A stretch of DNA of 64,000 nucleotides from Occallatibacter gabretensis (GTDB taxonomy: Bacteria; Acidobacteriota; Terriglobia; Terriglobales; Acidobacteriaceae): positions 496,001 to 560,000 of the forward strand of contig NZ_LAIJ01000009.1 of assembly GCF_001449115.1 (NCBI RefSeq). The letters run 5' to 3'. The position numbers and the translations under genes are program-made. This document shows positions 9,256 through 18,598 of this stretch, piece by piece; within the stretch, counting starts at the first letter, position 1; every line of letters begins with the position of its first letter. The notes under the pieces were generated by a model that was not told where the DNA came from, made no database searches, and worked only from the letters and a program-made list of their open reading frames with translations.

Positions 9256-11289
9256 ATGAGCCAGAATCAAATCTCTATCTCCCTCCCCGACGGAGCCGTT
9301 CGCCAGGTTCCTTACGGCACCACGCCCTTCGAGATCGCCCACTCCATCTCGCCCCGCCTTGCCGCAGCCTCCGTCGTCGCCCGCATCACTCCCGTCGGAG
9401 CCGCATCGCATGCCCTCACCGATAACGAAGATTCGCCCGAAGCCGCGATGTACTCGGCCGTTAGCGCATCCGCTCCGCGCCTCGTCGATCTCTCCACCCC
9501 GCTCTCGGAAGACGCCAAGCTTGAGCTCATCACCGAGAAGGACCCCGAAGCTCTCAAGGTCGTTCGCCACTCCGCCGCGCACGTTATGGCCACGGCAGTC
9601 CTCGAGCTCTATCCGGAGACCAAGCTAGGCCACGGCCCCGCCACGGACTCCGGGTTCTTCTATGACTTCTATCGCGAGAAGCCTTTCACGCCCGAAGACC
9701 TTACCGCCATCGAAGCAAAGATGGCCGAAGTCATTGCCCGCGACGAAAAGTTCGAGCGCATCCACGAGCCGCGCGAGCAGGCTCTGGCCGAATTTGAAAA
9801 AGACGGCGACTTCATGAAGACGCACTTCGTCACGAAGTTCACCGAGCCGGGATCCGAAGTCAGCTTCTATAAGAACGGCCACTTCACCGACTTCTGCCGC
9901 GGCCCGCACGTGCCCTCTACGGCCCGAGTCAAAGCCGTCAAGGTGACAAATCTCGCCGGCGCATACTGGCTCGGCGATGAGAAGAACCCGCAGCTCCAGC
10001 GCATCTACGGCACGGCATTTTTTTCGAAGAAGGATCTCGACGAGCACTTCGCGCGTCTCGAAGAAGCGGCGCGCCGCGACCATCGCCTCCTCGGCAAGCA
10101 GCTCGATCTCTTCAGCATTCAGGAGCTCGCCGGCCCGGGCCTCATCTTCTGGCATCCCAAGGGCGCCATCATCCGCAAAATCATGGAAGACTGGATGCGC
10201 GACGAGTGCCTCCGCCGCGGCTATCAGCTCGTCTACACGCCGCACGTCATGCGCGCGGGCCTCTGGGAAGTCTCCGGCCACACCGGCGTCTACGCAAAAA
10301 ATATGTTCACGCCCATGGAGCTCGACGACTCGGAATACCGCCTCAAGCCCATGAACTGCCCCGGCCACATCCTCATCTATAAGGACTCGCCCAAGAGCTA
10401 CCGCGACCTGCCCGCGCGCTACGCCGAATTCGGCAACGTCTACCGCTATGAGCGTTCCGGAACCATGCAGGGCCTCCTGCGCGTCCGCGGCTTCACGCAG
10501 GACGACGCACACATCTTCTGCACTCCCGGCCAGGTCGAATCCGAAGTCGCCGCCTGCATCGACTTCGCGGAAGCCGTGCTCAAGACCTTCGGCTTCAACG
10601 AATTCAAAATCGAGCTCTCAAGCTGGGACCCCAACGACCGCGCCCACTATCTCGGCGGCGACGACAACTGGAACCTCGCCATCGGCTCACTCGAAAAAGT
10701 CCTCAAAGAAAAAGGCATCGCCTACAAGACCATCCCCGGCGAAGCCGCCTTTTACGGCCCCAAGATCGACATCAAGCTCGTCGATGCGCTGGGCCGTCTC
10801 TGGCAGCTATCCACGGTTCAGTTCGACTTCAACCTCCCCGCACGCTTCGAGCTTGAATACGTCGGCGAAGACGGCGAGCGCCATCAACCCGTCATGGTCC
10901 ACCGCGCACTCTTCGGATCAGTGGAACGTTTCTTCGGCGTGCTCATCGAGCACTACGCCGGAGCCTTTCCGCTCTGGCTCGCACCCGTGCAGATCGGCCT
11001 CGTTCCTATCGCTGAACGCCATGCAGCCTACGCCGAAAAGCTCGAAGCCGAGCTCAAAGCCGCCGGCTTCCGAGTTGAATCCGACGTACGCAACGAAAAG
11101 ATGAACGCCAAGATCCGCGACTTCGCCAACCTCAAGACACCCTACATCCTCGTCTTCGGCGACAAGGAGCAGGAAGCAGGCGCAGTCAGCGTTCGCACCC
11201 GCGGCAAAGGCGACCAGGGCTCCATGCCACTGGCCGACTTCATCGCCAAGGCAAAGAATCTGGTAGCCACGCAATCAACAGAGTTGTAA
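9256..11289 (+). CDS. thrS: Threonyl-tRNA synthetase
   Basis: Class II aminoacyl-tRNA synthetase, 677 residues, essential for charging tRNA-Thr. The domain order is the full bacterial set. An N-terminal TGS domain (about 1-65) is followed by the second-additional/editing domain with HSAAHVMATAV and the metal-binding end of that domain. The class II catalytic core carries the zinc-site motif MNCPGHILIYK, and the C-terminal anticodon-binding domain ends the protein. No T-box leader is possible because the divergent gene lies only 30-75 bp upstream. A repeat-filled 221-bp gap separates it from panC. Confidence 0.97.
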   Translation: MSQNQISISLPDGAVRQVPYGTTPFEIAHSISPRLAAASVVARITPVGAASHALTDNEDSPEAAMYSAVSASAPRLVDLSTPLSEDAKLELITEKDPEALKVVRHSAAHVMATAVLELYPETKLGHGPATDSGFFYDFYREKPFTPEDLTAIEAKMAEVIARDEKFERIHEPREQALAEFEKDGDFMKTHFVTKFTEPGSEVSFYKNGHFTDFCRGPHVPSTARVKAVKVTNLAGAYWLGDEKNPQLQRIYGTAFFSKKDLDEHFARLEEAARRDHRLLGKQLDLFSIQELAGPGLIFWHPKGAIIRKIMEDWMRDECLRRGYQLVYTPHVMRAGLWEVSGHTGVYAKNMFTPMELDDSEYRLKPMNCPGHILIYKDSPKSYRDLPARYAEFGNVYRYERSGTMQGLLRVRGFTQDDAHIFCTPGQVESEVAACIDFAEAVLKTFGFNEFKIELSSWDPNDRAHYLGGDDNWNLAIGSLEKVLKEKGIAYKTIPGEAAFYGPKIDIKLVDALGRLWQLSTVQFDFNLPARFELEYVGEDGERHQPVMVHRALFGSVERFFGVLIEHYAGAFPLWLAPVQIGLVPIAERHAAYAEKLEAELKAAGFRVESDVRNEKMNAKIRDFANLKTPYILVFGDKEQEAGAVSVRTRGKGDQGSMPLADFIAKAKNLVATQSTEL

Positions 11290-11338
11290 GGGAACGAATA
11301 AGCAGGGACCAACCTCATCGGTTCGTTCCCCCAACGAT

Positions 11339-11397
11339 GTCATCCTGAACGTAGCCGGTTTTCAGGCGGAGTGAAGGACCTGCGGTTGCTCTTGTTG
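11339..11397 (+). repeat. TCATCCTGA intergenic repeat, copy 1
   Basis: Begins TGTCATCCTGAACGTAGCC and ends GAAGGACCTGCGGTTGCTC. It lies between thrS and panC and matches seven other copies in this window in the order TCATCCTGA, (GCCGTTTTTCAGGCGGAG), GAAGGA-CTGC. It is non-coding. Confidence 0.85.
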
Positions 11398-11430
11398 TTG
11401 CTTTTAGACTGCGCATGAATCAATCAAGAA

Positions 11431-11484
11431 GGGTGCCCATCCATTCGGCGTTTTGTGCCGGATGGGTGGGATAGCAAGGGACCC
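11431..11484 (+). repeat. CCCAT-hairpin intergenic repeat
   Basis: GGGTGCCCATCC and GGATGGGTGGGATAGCA flank a short loop (CCCATCC / GGATGGG arms with further internal pairing around GGCGTTTTGTGCC). Related copies lie near 21817, 34738 and 37747, always close to a TCATCCTGA repeat. Confidence 0.65.
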
Positions 11485-11510
11485 ACATCGGGCCTTTAGC
11501 CGGAAAACAC

Positions 11511-12353
11511 ATGCAGATCATTCATACCGTCTCCGAACTCCGCCACTGGTCGCGCCAGCAACGCGCCGCCGGCAAAATCATTGGCCTGGTACCAACCCTG
11601 GGCGCACTCCACGCCGGCCACGCATCGCTCATCCGCGCCGCGCACAAAGCATGCGACGCCGTAGCCGTCAGCATCTTCGTCAACCCCACCCAGTTCGGCC
11701 CCAACGAAGACTTCTCCCGCTACCCGCGCACCTTCGATGCCGACTGCAAGCTCGCTGAAGCTGAAGGCGCAGACGTAATTTTCGCGCCATCGGTCGAAGA
11801 AATCTATCCAAACAACGCAACCACCTTCGTCGAAGTCGCCGAGCTTAGCGACCGCCTAGACGGCGCATCCCGCCCCGGCCACTTCCGCGGCGTCGCCACC
11901 GTAGTATCCAAGCTCTTCATCGCCGCCGAGCCCGACCGCACCTACTTCGGCCAGAAGGACGCCGCACAGGTCGCAGTCCTTCGCCGCATGACCGCAGACT
12001 TGCGCCTCGGCGTCGAAATCGTAGTCTGCCCCATCATCCGCGACCCAGACGGCCTCGCCCTCAGCTCGCGCAACATCTACCTCAGCGCAGAGGAACGCAA
12101 GCAAGCCCTATCACTCAGTCGCGCCATCCGCCGCGTAGAAACTCTCTTTACCAACGGCGTCAGCGACACCACCGTGCTCATCGCCGCTGCAGAAAAACTT
12201 CTCCAGAATGAAGAAAAAATCCGCATCGACTACATCGCGTTAGTCGACTGGTCCACACTTCTCCCCGTCGAGATAGCCACACCCGGCACCCTCCTTGCCA
12301 TCGCCGCCCACGTCGGCGCCACGCGCCTCATCGACAACACAATCCTGCACTAG
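11511..12353 (+). CDS. panC: Pantothenate synthetase (pantoate--beta-alanine ligase)
   Basis: ATP-dependent ligation of pantoate and beta-alanine to pantothenate, the last step of vitamin B5 synthesis and so feeding coenzyme A (coaE is also in the window). 280 residues, the usual size. The HIGH-type nucleotide motif reads PTLGALHAGHASLI near residues 28-41, followed by SIFVNPTQFGPNEDF and ALSSRNIYLS. The ATG is preceded only by a weak GGAAAA, and this sequence belongs to a GGGC(C)TTTAGCC-type repeat. The stop codon overlaps that of the convergent S9 peptidase in the palindrome CTAG. No panB or panD is adjacent. Confidence 0.96.
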   Translation: MQIIHTVSELRHWSRQQRAAGKIIGLVPTLGALHAGHASLIRAAHKACDAVAVSIFVNPTQFGPNEDFSRYPRTFDADCKLAEAEGADVIFAPSVEEIYPNNATTFVEVAELSDRLDGASRPGHFRGVATVVSKLFIAAEPDRTYFGQKDAAQVAVLRRMTADLRLGVEIVVCPIIRDPDGLALSSRNIYLSAEERKQALSLSRAIRRVETLFTNGVSDTTVLIAAAEKLLQNEEKIRIDYIALVDWSTLLPVEIATPGTLLAIAAHVGATRLIDNTILH

Positions 12354-14419
12354 TCATGCGGCAGGTATTCACCCAGCCACTCAATCCAACGCCGATACAC
12401 ATCGCGCATCCGCACCGGGTCCGCCGGGCTGTGTCCGCCAATCGGATACGCATAGAAGTACGTCTTCACACCGCGATCCTTCAGCGAGTGATACAGCTCA
12501 TACCCCTGCGTAATCGTCACGCGATAATCGCCCACATCCTGCAGCACCAGCGTCGGCGTCACCATCTTGTCGTAATACGTAATCGGGCTCTGCGCCACCC
12601 AGTGCTTCATCCACTCGCCCGTATACGGTGAGCCGCCAATCCCTCCCGCTCGCGCCACATTCGCATCCGAAAGATTGTATTGGTCCAGCAGATTTGTCAC
12701 CGGCGCGCCCGCAATCGCCGCCTTCCAGAACTGCGCATGCCCCATCAGCCACGTCGTCATGTAGCCGCCGTAGCTCCAGCCCGTCACGGCAATATTGTTC
12801 TCATCCACAATGCCGCGCTTCTTCAACATGTCGAGCCCCGCAAACACATCGCGCCCCGGCCCGTCGCCGGAGTCGTCAATAATCGCGCGAAAAAAGTCAT
12901 TGCCGTAGTTATCGCTGCCCCGGTAATTCGGCTCAAACACCAGCCACCCCTGCGCCGCAATCAACTGCGCAAAGGTAGAAAACGTGTCTTTCGATGACGA
13001 GTTCGGACCGCCGTGAATGTACAGCACCAGCGGCAACTTCTTTCCCGGCGCATAATCCGGCGGATACGTCAGAATCCCATTCTCCGTCCAGTTCTTCGGA
13101 GCCTTATCAGGACTCAGCCACGTTACCACTTCACTCTTGCCCAGCTTCAGCTCATCAAAGGCCGCGTTCAATGTCGTCAGCCTGCGTGGCTTCGCCGTCG
13201 CAGAATCCATCAGGTAAATTTCAGTCGGCCGATGCGGCTCCGTTCCCGCAAAGGCAATCTGCCCCTGCGCACCCACCGTCGCATCCAGCCAGTAGCCGGT
13301 ATTCGGCGTCACCCCGCCCAAATCCAGCCGAGTCGCCTTGCCGTCCAGCGGCTGCAGCCAAAGCCCCGCCGTCGCGCCATCGTTCGCCCCCGTCACAATC
13401 GCCTTGCTGTCCGGAGTCCACAGTGCGCGATAAAAATTGCGATCAATGGCCTGCGTAACGTTTGTCCCATCGCCCTTCAGCCCATTCACAACATAAATGT
13501 CTTCGTAGTTCCGCTCCACCCCATCGCGCAGATGCACGTACGCCACATGCGTTCCATCCGGCGAGACAACCGGAAACCCCGCCCACGTCGTATGCGTCGT
13601 AATCGCCTCTGACTTGCCCGTCGCAAGATCCAGCACCTGCGGAGACGAGTACTTCCTGTCGCCCGAGTACGTATTCTCCAGCCGCACGTAAATCAGCTTC
13701 TTCCCATCCGGCGTAAACGCAATCGGAGAAGCCGGAGGCCCCGGCGGAAACGCCACCGGCAGCGACCACGCGCCCTGCGTCAGCCGCTTCGCCTCGCCGC
13801 CATCGGCCCCAATCAGCCACAGATGCGTCGGCAGCGCCTTCTCGCGATCGAGAAAACTCCCGTTGCCCACCTCAAAGGCATCATCAAACTTGTCCGCGCC
13901 CTTCAGCTTCGGAGCCTCGTCAATCGCCGCATACGCAAAGGCCGTCCCATCCGGCTTCCACGCAAACTGCTGAATCGAAGTCGCGCTCTTCGTCACCTGC
14001 AGCGCATCTCCGCCCGCCATATCCAACACAAAAATCTGGTTGTGCTTCTCTCCATCCGCCGCCAGAAACGCCAGCTTGTCTCCCTGTGGCGACCAGCGCG
14101 GAAATGAAGCCGTCTTGCGCCCATGCGTCAGAGAGCGAGTCTTCCCCGTAGCCGTATCCACCAGCGCCAGTTCAGATACATTCAGGTCCTCGTCGTAGTC
14201 ATTGCGCACCACGACCACTGCAAGCGACTTACCATCCGGCGCAATCTCCGGATCGGAAACCCGCACAATCTTCCCAATCCACGCCAGGTCAAACTTCTCG
14301 CCCGGCTTCGCAGCAATCGCCACACGCGAAGCCGCAGGCGCAGTCGGCGGACTCTGCCCAAACAATCCCGCGGAAAAGGCCATGGACATAGCTACGACAG
14401 AGACAAAACGCATCTTCAT
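12350..14419 (-). CDS. Secreted S9 family prolyl-oligopeptidase-like serine peptidase
   Basis: Exported peptidase of about 689 residues with an N-terminal WD-like beta-propeller and a C-terminal alpha/beta-hydrolase domain. The start at 14419 gives a signal peptide (MKMRFVSVVAMSMAFSAGLF then GQ); the longer frame to 14614 is an arginine-rich artefact. The propeller contains repeated ISPDGK/FTPDGK-type blades. The catalytic serine is in GWSYGGYMTTW. The acid is probably the aspartate of VGDYRVT and the histidine that of GGHSP near the C-terminus. Convergent with panC, sharing a 4-bp overlap at the stops. Its likely role is degradation of short peptides in the periplasm or outside the cell. Confidence 0.9.
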   Translation of the reverse strand: MKMRFVSVVAMSMAFSAGLFGQSPPTAPAASRVAIAAKPGEKFDLAWIGKIVRVSDPEIAPDGKSLAVVVVRNDYDEDLNVSELALVDTATGKTRSLTHGRKTASFPRWSPQGDKLAFLAADGEKHNQIFVLDMAGGDALQVTKSATSIQQFAWKPDGTAFAYAAIDEAPKLKGADKFDDAFEVGNGSFLDREKALPTHLWLIGADGGEAKRLTQGAWSLPVAFPPGPPASPIAFTPDGKKLIYVRLENTYSGDRKYSSPQVLDLATGKSEAITTHTTWAGFPVVSPDGTHVAYVHLRDGVERNYEDIYVVNGLKGDGTNVTQAIDRNFYRALWTPDSKAIVTGANDGATAGLWLQPLDGKATRLDLGGVTPNTGYWLDATVGAQGQIAFAGTEPHRPTEIYLMDSATAKPRRLTTLNAAFDELKLGKSEVVTWLSPDKAPKNWTENGILTYPPDYAPGKKLPLVLYIHGGPNSSSKDTFSTFAQLIAAQGWLVFEPNYRGSDNYGNDFFRAIIDDSGDGPGRDVFAGLDMLKKRGIVDENNIAVTGWSYGGYMTTWLMGHAQFWKAAIAGAPVTNLLDQYNLSDANVARAGGIGGSPYTGEWMKHWVAQSPITYYDKMVTPTLVLQDVGDYRVTITQGYELYHSLKDRGVKTYFYAYPIGGHSPADPVRMRDVYRRWIEWLGEYLPHD

Positions 14420-14510
14420 ACGAGCAGCACCTGCATTGAAAAGGATTGATAAAACTTGGGGAAGACTTGTGTTGCCCACTATACAAGATCGCCGCCGTCT
14501 GGCGTGCCAC

Positions 14511-14996
14511 TCACTGCGCAACGCGCGTCGAGTGAAAGAAGCGCAGCAGCCAGCGCCCATTACGCTTCTCCAGCACCGCCGACTCAAGCCAACTCGTATC
14601 CGCCTTCGTCCCATCCGGCCGCGTAATCGAACCCTTATTCACATACGTAATCCACGCCGTATTGCAATCCACTTCGACCACCGGCTCCTGCACAGACCAC
14701 ACAAACTTGAATCCCTTCTGCGTGTACCCCGGCATCACCTTGGTCATGATCTCGTCGCCCTCATAGCGATGGCCGTTGTCATACATATAAAATCCCGGCG
14801 CAATCAAAGCATCAAAACCGGCCAAATCATTCTTCATCGCCGCGCCATACATAGTACGCAGAGTCTCAGCAACCGCCGGCTTATCCGCGTCCGTCGCCGA
14901 GCAAACCTTCGTCTGCTGCGCGCCAGCAACACGGCCCGCCATCATCAACACCCAAGCACACAAAACCCCACAGGAAATCTTCTTCAAGTCCATCAT
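14511..14996 (-). CDS. Exported SnoaL/DUF4440-like (NTF2-fold) protein
   Basis: About 161 residues. The signal peptide reads MMDLKKISCGVLCAWVLMMA followed by GRVAGAQ. The start at 14996 is preferred because GGAG lies 7 nt upstream; the frame opens at 15023. The mature part, with LRTMYGAAMKNDLAGFDALI and a C-terminal WLESAVLEKRNGRWLL, matches the NTF2-like fold of DUF4440/SnoaL proteins, which are small ligand-binding or isomerase-like domains. No catalytic function can be assigned. It is upstream of the S9 peptidase on the same strand with a 91-bp gap, so co-expression is possible. Confidence 0.7.
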   Translation of the reverse strand: MMDLKKISCGVLCAWVLMMAGRVAGAQQTKVCSATDADKPAVAETLRTMYGAAMKNDLAGFDALIAPGFYMYDNGHRYEGDEIMTKVMPGYTQKGFKFVWSVQEPVVEVDCNTAWITYVNKGSITRPDGTKADTSWLESAVLEKRNGRWLLRFFHSTRVAQ

Positions 14997-15068
14997 TCCC
15001 ATTCTCCAGTTTGAAATGAGCAAAGCCTATCATGTGGATTTGCGCGCTCCGCTTACAATCTGAGATCA

Positions 15069-15980
15069 ATGCCCGAACTACCCGACATCTCCGCCTACAT
15101 CACCGCCCTCGAAGCGCGCATCCTCGGGCAAAAGCTTCAGCACGTCCGCCTCGGCTCCATCTTCTTACTCCGCACCGTCGAACCCAAACTCGAATCCGCA
15201 GAAGGCCGCACCGTCACCGCCCTCCGCCGCATCGGCAAACGCATCGCCATTGGCCTCCAAAATGAAACAGGGGGCGACCTCTGGCTAGTCCTGCACCTCA
15301 TGATCGCGGGCCGCCTGCACTGGAAACCGCCTCTCGCCAAACTCCCCGGCAAAGTCGGGCTTCTCGCCCTCGACTTCCCCAACGGAACCCTCATCCTCAC
15401 AGAAGCCGGCTCCAAACGCCGCGCCTCGCTCTATGTCTTCGGCAGCGAAGAAGCGCTGGACGACATCGACCCCGGCGGCATTGAAGTCTTCTCCACCAAT
15501 CTCGAAGGCTTCCGCAACGCTCTCACCCGCGAAAACCGCACCCTCAAGCGCGCCCTCACCGATCCGCGCATCGTCTCCGGTATCGGCAACGCCTACTCGG
15601 ACGAAATCCTCCACGCCGCGCAGCTCTCACCCATCCTGCAGACGCACAAGCTCACAGAAGAACAATGGCAGCGCCTCTTCACCGCCACACAATCCACCCT
15701 GCAACTCTGGATCGATCGCTTCAACGCCGAAGCAAAACAGTCCTTCCCTGAAAAAGTCACGGCCTTCCGCCCGGAGATGGCCACACACGGCAAATTCAAC
15801 CAGCCCTGCCCGCGCTGCGGCTCGCCCATCCAGCGCATCCAGTACGCGGATAACGAAACCAACTACTGCCCCACCTGCCAGACCGGCGGCAAACTCCTCG
15901 CCGACCGCGGCCTCTCGCGCCTGCTCGGCTCAGACTGGCCCCGCACCCTCGATGAACTCGAAACCCTCAAGCGCAAATAA
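15069..15980 (+). CDS. Fpg/Nei family DNA glycosylase (formamidopyrimidine-DNA glycosylase-like)
   Basis: Bifunctional base-excision repair enzyme for oxidised bases, 303 residues, slightly longer than the usual 270-290. The N-terminus PELPD provides the catalytic Pro2 and Glu3. GKRIAIGL is the usual DNA-contact hairpin, and the helix-two-turn-helix region contains DPRIVSGIGNAYSDEIL. A four-cysteine zinc finger is at about residues 247-270 (CPRC and CPTC pairs). Because the start reads PELPDISAY rather than PELPEVE, it may belong to an Fpg-like branch with unclear substrate preference, so I give no symbol. Confidence 0.85.
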   Translation: MPELPDISAYITALEARILGQKLQHVRLGSIFLLRTVEPKLESAEGRTVTALRRIGKRIAIGLQNETGGDLWLVLHLMIAGRLHWKPPLAKLPGKVGLLALDFPNGTLILTEAGSKRRASLYVFGSEEALDDIDPGGIEVFSTNLEGFRNALTRENRTLKRALTDPRIVSGIGNAYSDEILHAAQLSPILQTHKLTEEQWQRLFTATQSTLQLWIDRFNAEAKQSFPEKVTAFRPEMATHGKFNQPCPRCGSPIQRIQYADNETNYCPTCQTGGKLLADRGLSRLLGSDWPRTLDELETLKRK

Positions 15981-16083
15981 GCATCCCCTCGCATTTCCCC
16001 CTTGACGCGGCCTCCCGCATGGAGCACCATTCTTCTCGCATCACCACTCGCGCCACCGGCGCAATCGCCTGGACGGCAAACCA

Positions 16084-16497
16084 ATGGAACACGTCCACCA
16101 CATGCTCAACTTCTGGGCCATCCTCGTCACAGGCATCGGCTTCTGGATCCTCGGCGCATTCTGGTTCTCGCCCCTGCTCTTCGCCAAACCCTGGGCCGCC
16201 ATCGTCGGCCGTCCCATGGGCGAGAAACCCAAAGGTATGGTCCATGGCATGATCGCCTCCTTCATCGGAAACCTTCTTCTCTCTCTTGTCATGGAGCACA
16301 TCGTCATCTGGGCAGGCGCATCCACCTTCGGTCACGGAGCCTTCATCGGCTTCCTCTGCTGGCTGGGCTTCATTGCGGGCATGCTTTACGCGCACCGCAT
16401 CTATGAGGGCCGCCCCTTTGCCTACTTCGCCATCGTCGCCGGCTACTGGCTCATCGGCACCGCCCTCACCGGCGGCATCCTGGCAATATGGCAATAA
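16084..16497 (+). CDS. DUF1761 family membrane protein
   Basis: Small integral membrane protein, 137 residues, with four hydrophobic stretches: LNFWAILVTGIGFWILGAFW near the N-terminus, MIASFIGNLLLSLVM, FIGFLCWLGFIAGML and a C-terminal WLIGTALTGGILAIW. The spacing and the FWFSPLLFAKPW loop match the DUF1761 family, whose function is unknown. The ATG lies 104 bp after the glycosylase gene. No neighbour suggests a role. Confidence 0.75.
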   Translation: MEHVHHMLNFWAILVTGIGFWILGAFWFSPLLFAKPWAAIVGRPMGEKPKGMVHGMIASFIGNLLLSLVMEHIVIWAGASTFGHGAFIGFLCWLGFIAGMLYAHRIYEGRPFAYFAIVAGYWLIGTALTGGILAIWQ

Positions 16498-16515
16498 TAT
16501 GGCCGAGGACCAAAA

Positions 16516-16691
16516 ATGAAAATTTGGAATCAGATCGTAATCGTCAATGTGTGCATATTGGCAGGCTTGTTTACGAGTACTTCAAAGGCGCGCCGGTACT
16601 CCCTGTGTTTACAGCAGGAATAGTGCTTCTCATCCTCGCCAATGTGATTTTCTTCGTTCGTTTGCGGAAATCCAATTCACTGTCCAAATAG
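16516..16691 (+). pseudogene. Probable frameshifted small membrane protein
   Basis: An ATG at 16516 with GAGGA about 8 nt upstream starts MKIWNQIVIVNVCILAGLF, a good membrane helix, but this frame soon leaves the hydrophobic pattern and stops. The next frame continues from the same spot as YEYFKGAPVLPVFTAG and a second helix ending FFVRLRKSNSLSK at 16691. Adding one base in the TTT at about 16568-16573 would join them into one two-helix protein of about 58 residues. It is either a genuine pseudogene or a sequencing error. Confidence 0.5.
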
Positions 16692-16732
16692 AGTTGAATA
16701 GCGAACTCCGTCATTCCCGCTAAAATCATTCC

Positions 16733-17125
16733 ATGAGCAAACACATCATCTCCACCCCCAACGCCCCCGCCGCCATCGGCCCTTACTCGCAGGGCGTCGT
16801 CGTCACCGGCAAACTGCTCTTCACCGCGGGCCAGGGACCGCTCGACCCCGCCACCGGCAAAATCGTCCCCGGCGGCATCGAGGAGCAAACCACCCGCACC
16901 CTCGAAAACCTCAAAGCCATCCTCGAAGCCGCAGGCACCAGCTTTGATAAGGTCGTCAAGGCGAATGTCTACCTCTCTGACATCACCAACTTCGCCGCCA
17001 TGAACGCCATCTACGCGAAATATCTCGCCCCCGAAGGCACGCCGCCACCGGCCCGCACCACCATCCAGGCCGCCCGCCTGCCCGGCGACATCCTCGTAGA
17101 AATCGAGCTCATCGCCGAAGTTTAA
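16733..17125 (+). CDS. RidA/YjgF family reactive imine deaminase
   Basis: 130-residue cytosolic trimeric protein that hydrolyses reactive enamine/imine intermediates released by PLP enzymes such as threonine dehydratase. Family hallmarks are IGPYSQGVVVTG near the N-terminus, FTAGQGPLDPATG, VYLSDITNFAAMNAIY and PPARTTIQAARLPGD. The arginine of the last motif is the substrate-binding residue that defines the RidA subgroup. Full length. It starts a likely three-gene run with the zinc protease and msrB, with gaps of 48 and 35 bp. Confidence 0.93.
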   Translation: MSKHIISTPNAPAAIGPYSQGVVVTGKLLFTAGQGPLDPATGKIVPGGIEEQTTRTLENLKAILEAAGTSFDKVVKANVYLSDITNFAAMNAIYAKYLAPEGTPPPARTTIQAARLPGDILVEIELIAEV

Positions 17126-17173
17126 TCCGATGTACCACCGGCAAGCGCATCCTAATACTTCAAGAGGATCAGC

Positions 17174-18049
17174 ATGGAGTGGCAAGACGGCGGGGAAAGT
17201 CGCGATATTGAGGATCGCCGCAGCCAATCAGGGGGCGGAGGGGGCGGCGGCCTGAATCCACTCATGTTCCTCGGCCTGCTCCGCGGTGGCCCCATCGGCA
17301 TCGGCATCTTTGTCCTCATCGTGCTCTTCGGCGTGTTCCGTGGGCACAACTTCCTGGGGAATAACAACACCAGCCCAGCCCCGCGCTCCGCCGTCGTCGG
17401 TCCTGCTTCGCAACAGCGTGACGTCCATCTCATCAGCTACGTCCTCGATGACGCGCAGAATACCTGGGCGCAGATCTTCGCCGCCAGCGACAAGCAGTAC
17501 CGCCGCGCCAGGCTGGTCCTCTTCCGGGACCGCACCACCTCCGGCTGTGGCACGGCTCAGGCCTCCACCGGCCCCTTTTATTGCCCCGCCGACGAAAAGA
17601 TCTACATCGACCTCGGCTTCTGGGATGAACTGACGCAGCTCGGCGGTTCCACCAGTGACTTCGCCAAGTCTTACGTCATCACCCATGAGCTCGGCCATCA
17701 TATCCAGAACCTGCTCGGCATTGAAGCCCGTCAGCAGCGCCTTTCCCGAGGCTCCGGCAACGAGAGCGCACTCTCCGTCGATCTCGAGCTGCAGGCCGAC
17801 TGCTTCGCAGGCGTCTGGGGCCACGCCACTGAGCAGCGCAGCAAGATCACACAAAGCGACATCGCCCAGGCATTGAAATCCGCAGCCGCCGTCGGCGACG
17901 ATCACATCCAGAAAATGTCCGGCCGCGCCGTCAGCCCCGAAAACTGGACTCACGGTTCCAGCGCCCAGCGTGAGCACTGGTTCACGCAAGGCATCGAAAG
18001 CGGCAAGGCCTCCAGCTGCACCACCTTCAACGGCAAGCTTGCACCGTAA
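17174..18049 (+). CDS. YpfJ-type neutral zinc metallopeptidase
   Basis: Membrane-anchored putative metalloprotease (PF04228), 291 residues. It has the typical glycine-rich N-terminus, then one membrane helix ([16 protein letters not shown], about residues 42-57), and an extracytoplasmic catalytic domain. The zinc motif [12 protein letters not shown] is at about residue 171, with a later glutamate-rich segment ([14 protein letters not shown]) that supplies the third ligand, as in the family. AGAGGA lies about 6 nt before the ATG. Substrates of this family are not well established. Confidence 0.88.
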   Translation: MEWQDGGESRDIEDRRSQSGGGGGGGLNPLMFLGLLRGGPIGIGIFVLIVLFGVFRGHNFLGNNNTSPAPRSAVVGPASQQRDVHLISYVLDDAQNTWAQIFAASDKQYRRARLVLFRDRTTSGCGTAQASTGPFYCPADEKIYIDLGFWDELTQLGGSTSDFAKSYVITHELGHHIQNLLGIEARQQRLSRGSGNESALSVDLELQADCFAGVWGHATEQRSKITQSDIAQALKSAAAVGDDHIQKMSGRAVSPENWTHGSSAQREHWFTQGIESGKASSCTTFNGKLAP

Positions 18050-18084
18050 TAAACTCCCCGGCATCCAATTCACCAGAGAACATC

Positions 18085-18510
18085 ATGTCTAACTCAATCG
18101 AAAAAATCGAAAAATCCGAAGCCGAATGGCGCGTCGAACTCACCCCGCTCCAGTACCACGTCCTGCGCGAAAAAGGCACGGAGCGCGCCTACACCGGGCC
18201 GCTCGAATACAACTTCGAGTCCGGCGCATACCACTGCGCAGGCTGCGGCGCGCTGCTCTTCACCTCCGGCGCAAAATACGATTCCGGCTGCGGCTGGCCA
18301 GCCTTCATGATCCCCGCCGACTCCAAATCCATCGTCGAGCACGAGGACAACACCTATGGCATGCGCCGCGTTGAAGTGACGTGCGCCAAATGCGGCGGCC
18401 ATCTCGGCCACGTCTTCCCCGACGGCCCAAAGCCCACCGGCCTGCGCTACTGCATCAACTCCGCCTCCATCACCTTCACCAAAGAGCAGGAAGAAGGAAC
18501 AAAGGAATAA
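18085..18510 (+). CDS. msrB: Peptide-methionine (R)-S-oxide reductase
   Basis: Repairs methionine-R-sulfoxide in proteins, cytosolic, 141 residues. Structural zinc is held by two CxxC pairs (C51/C54 in YHCAGCG and C100/C103 in CAKCGG). The catalytic cysteine is C123 in [16 protein letters not shown] and GGHLGHVF are also present, so this is the zinc-containing, Cys-type MsrB. A thioredoxin-resolving cysteine earlier in the chain (C69 in SGCGWPAF) is plausible. It ends the ridA-ypfJ-msrB run and is followed by repeat DNA. Confidence 0.96.
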   Translation: MSNSIEKIEKSEAEWRVELTPLQYHVLREKGTERAYTGPLEYNFESGAYHCAGCGALLFTSGAKYDSGCGWPAFMIPADSKSIVEHEDNTYGMRRVEVTCAKCGGHLGHVFPDGPKPTGLRYCINSASITFTKEQEEGTKE

Positions 18511-18538
18511 AAAGCAGAAGACCTCTTAATAAAGGAGG

Positions 18539-18598
18539 TGTCATCCTGAACGCAGCCGTTTTTCAGGCGGAGTGAAGGATCTGCGGTTGTTTTTGCTG
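18539..18598 (+). repeat. TCATCCTGA intergenic repeat, copy 2
   Basis: TGTCATCCTGAACGCAGCC then TTTTTCAGGCGGAGTGAAGG and ATCTGCGGTTG. It is placed 29 bp after the msrB stop. Just before it, ACCTC...GAGGT at about 18530-18539 could form a short hairpin. Confidence 0.85.
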
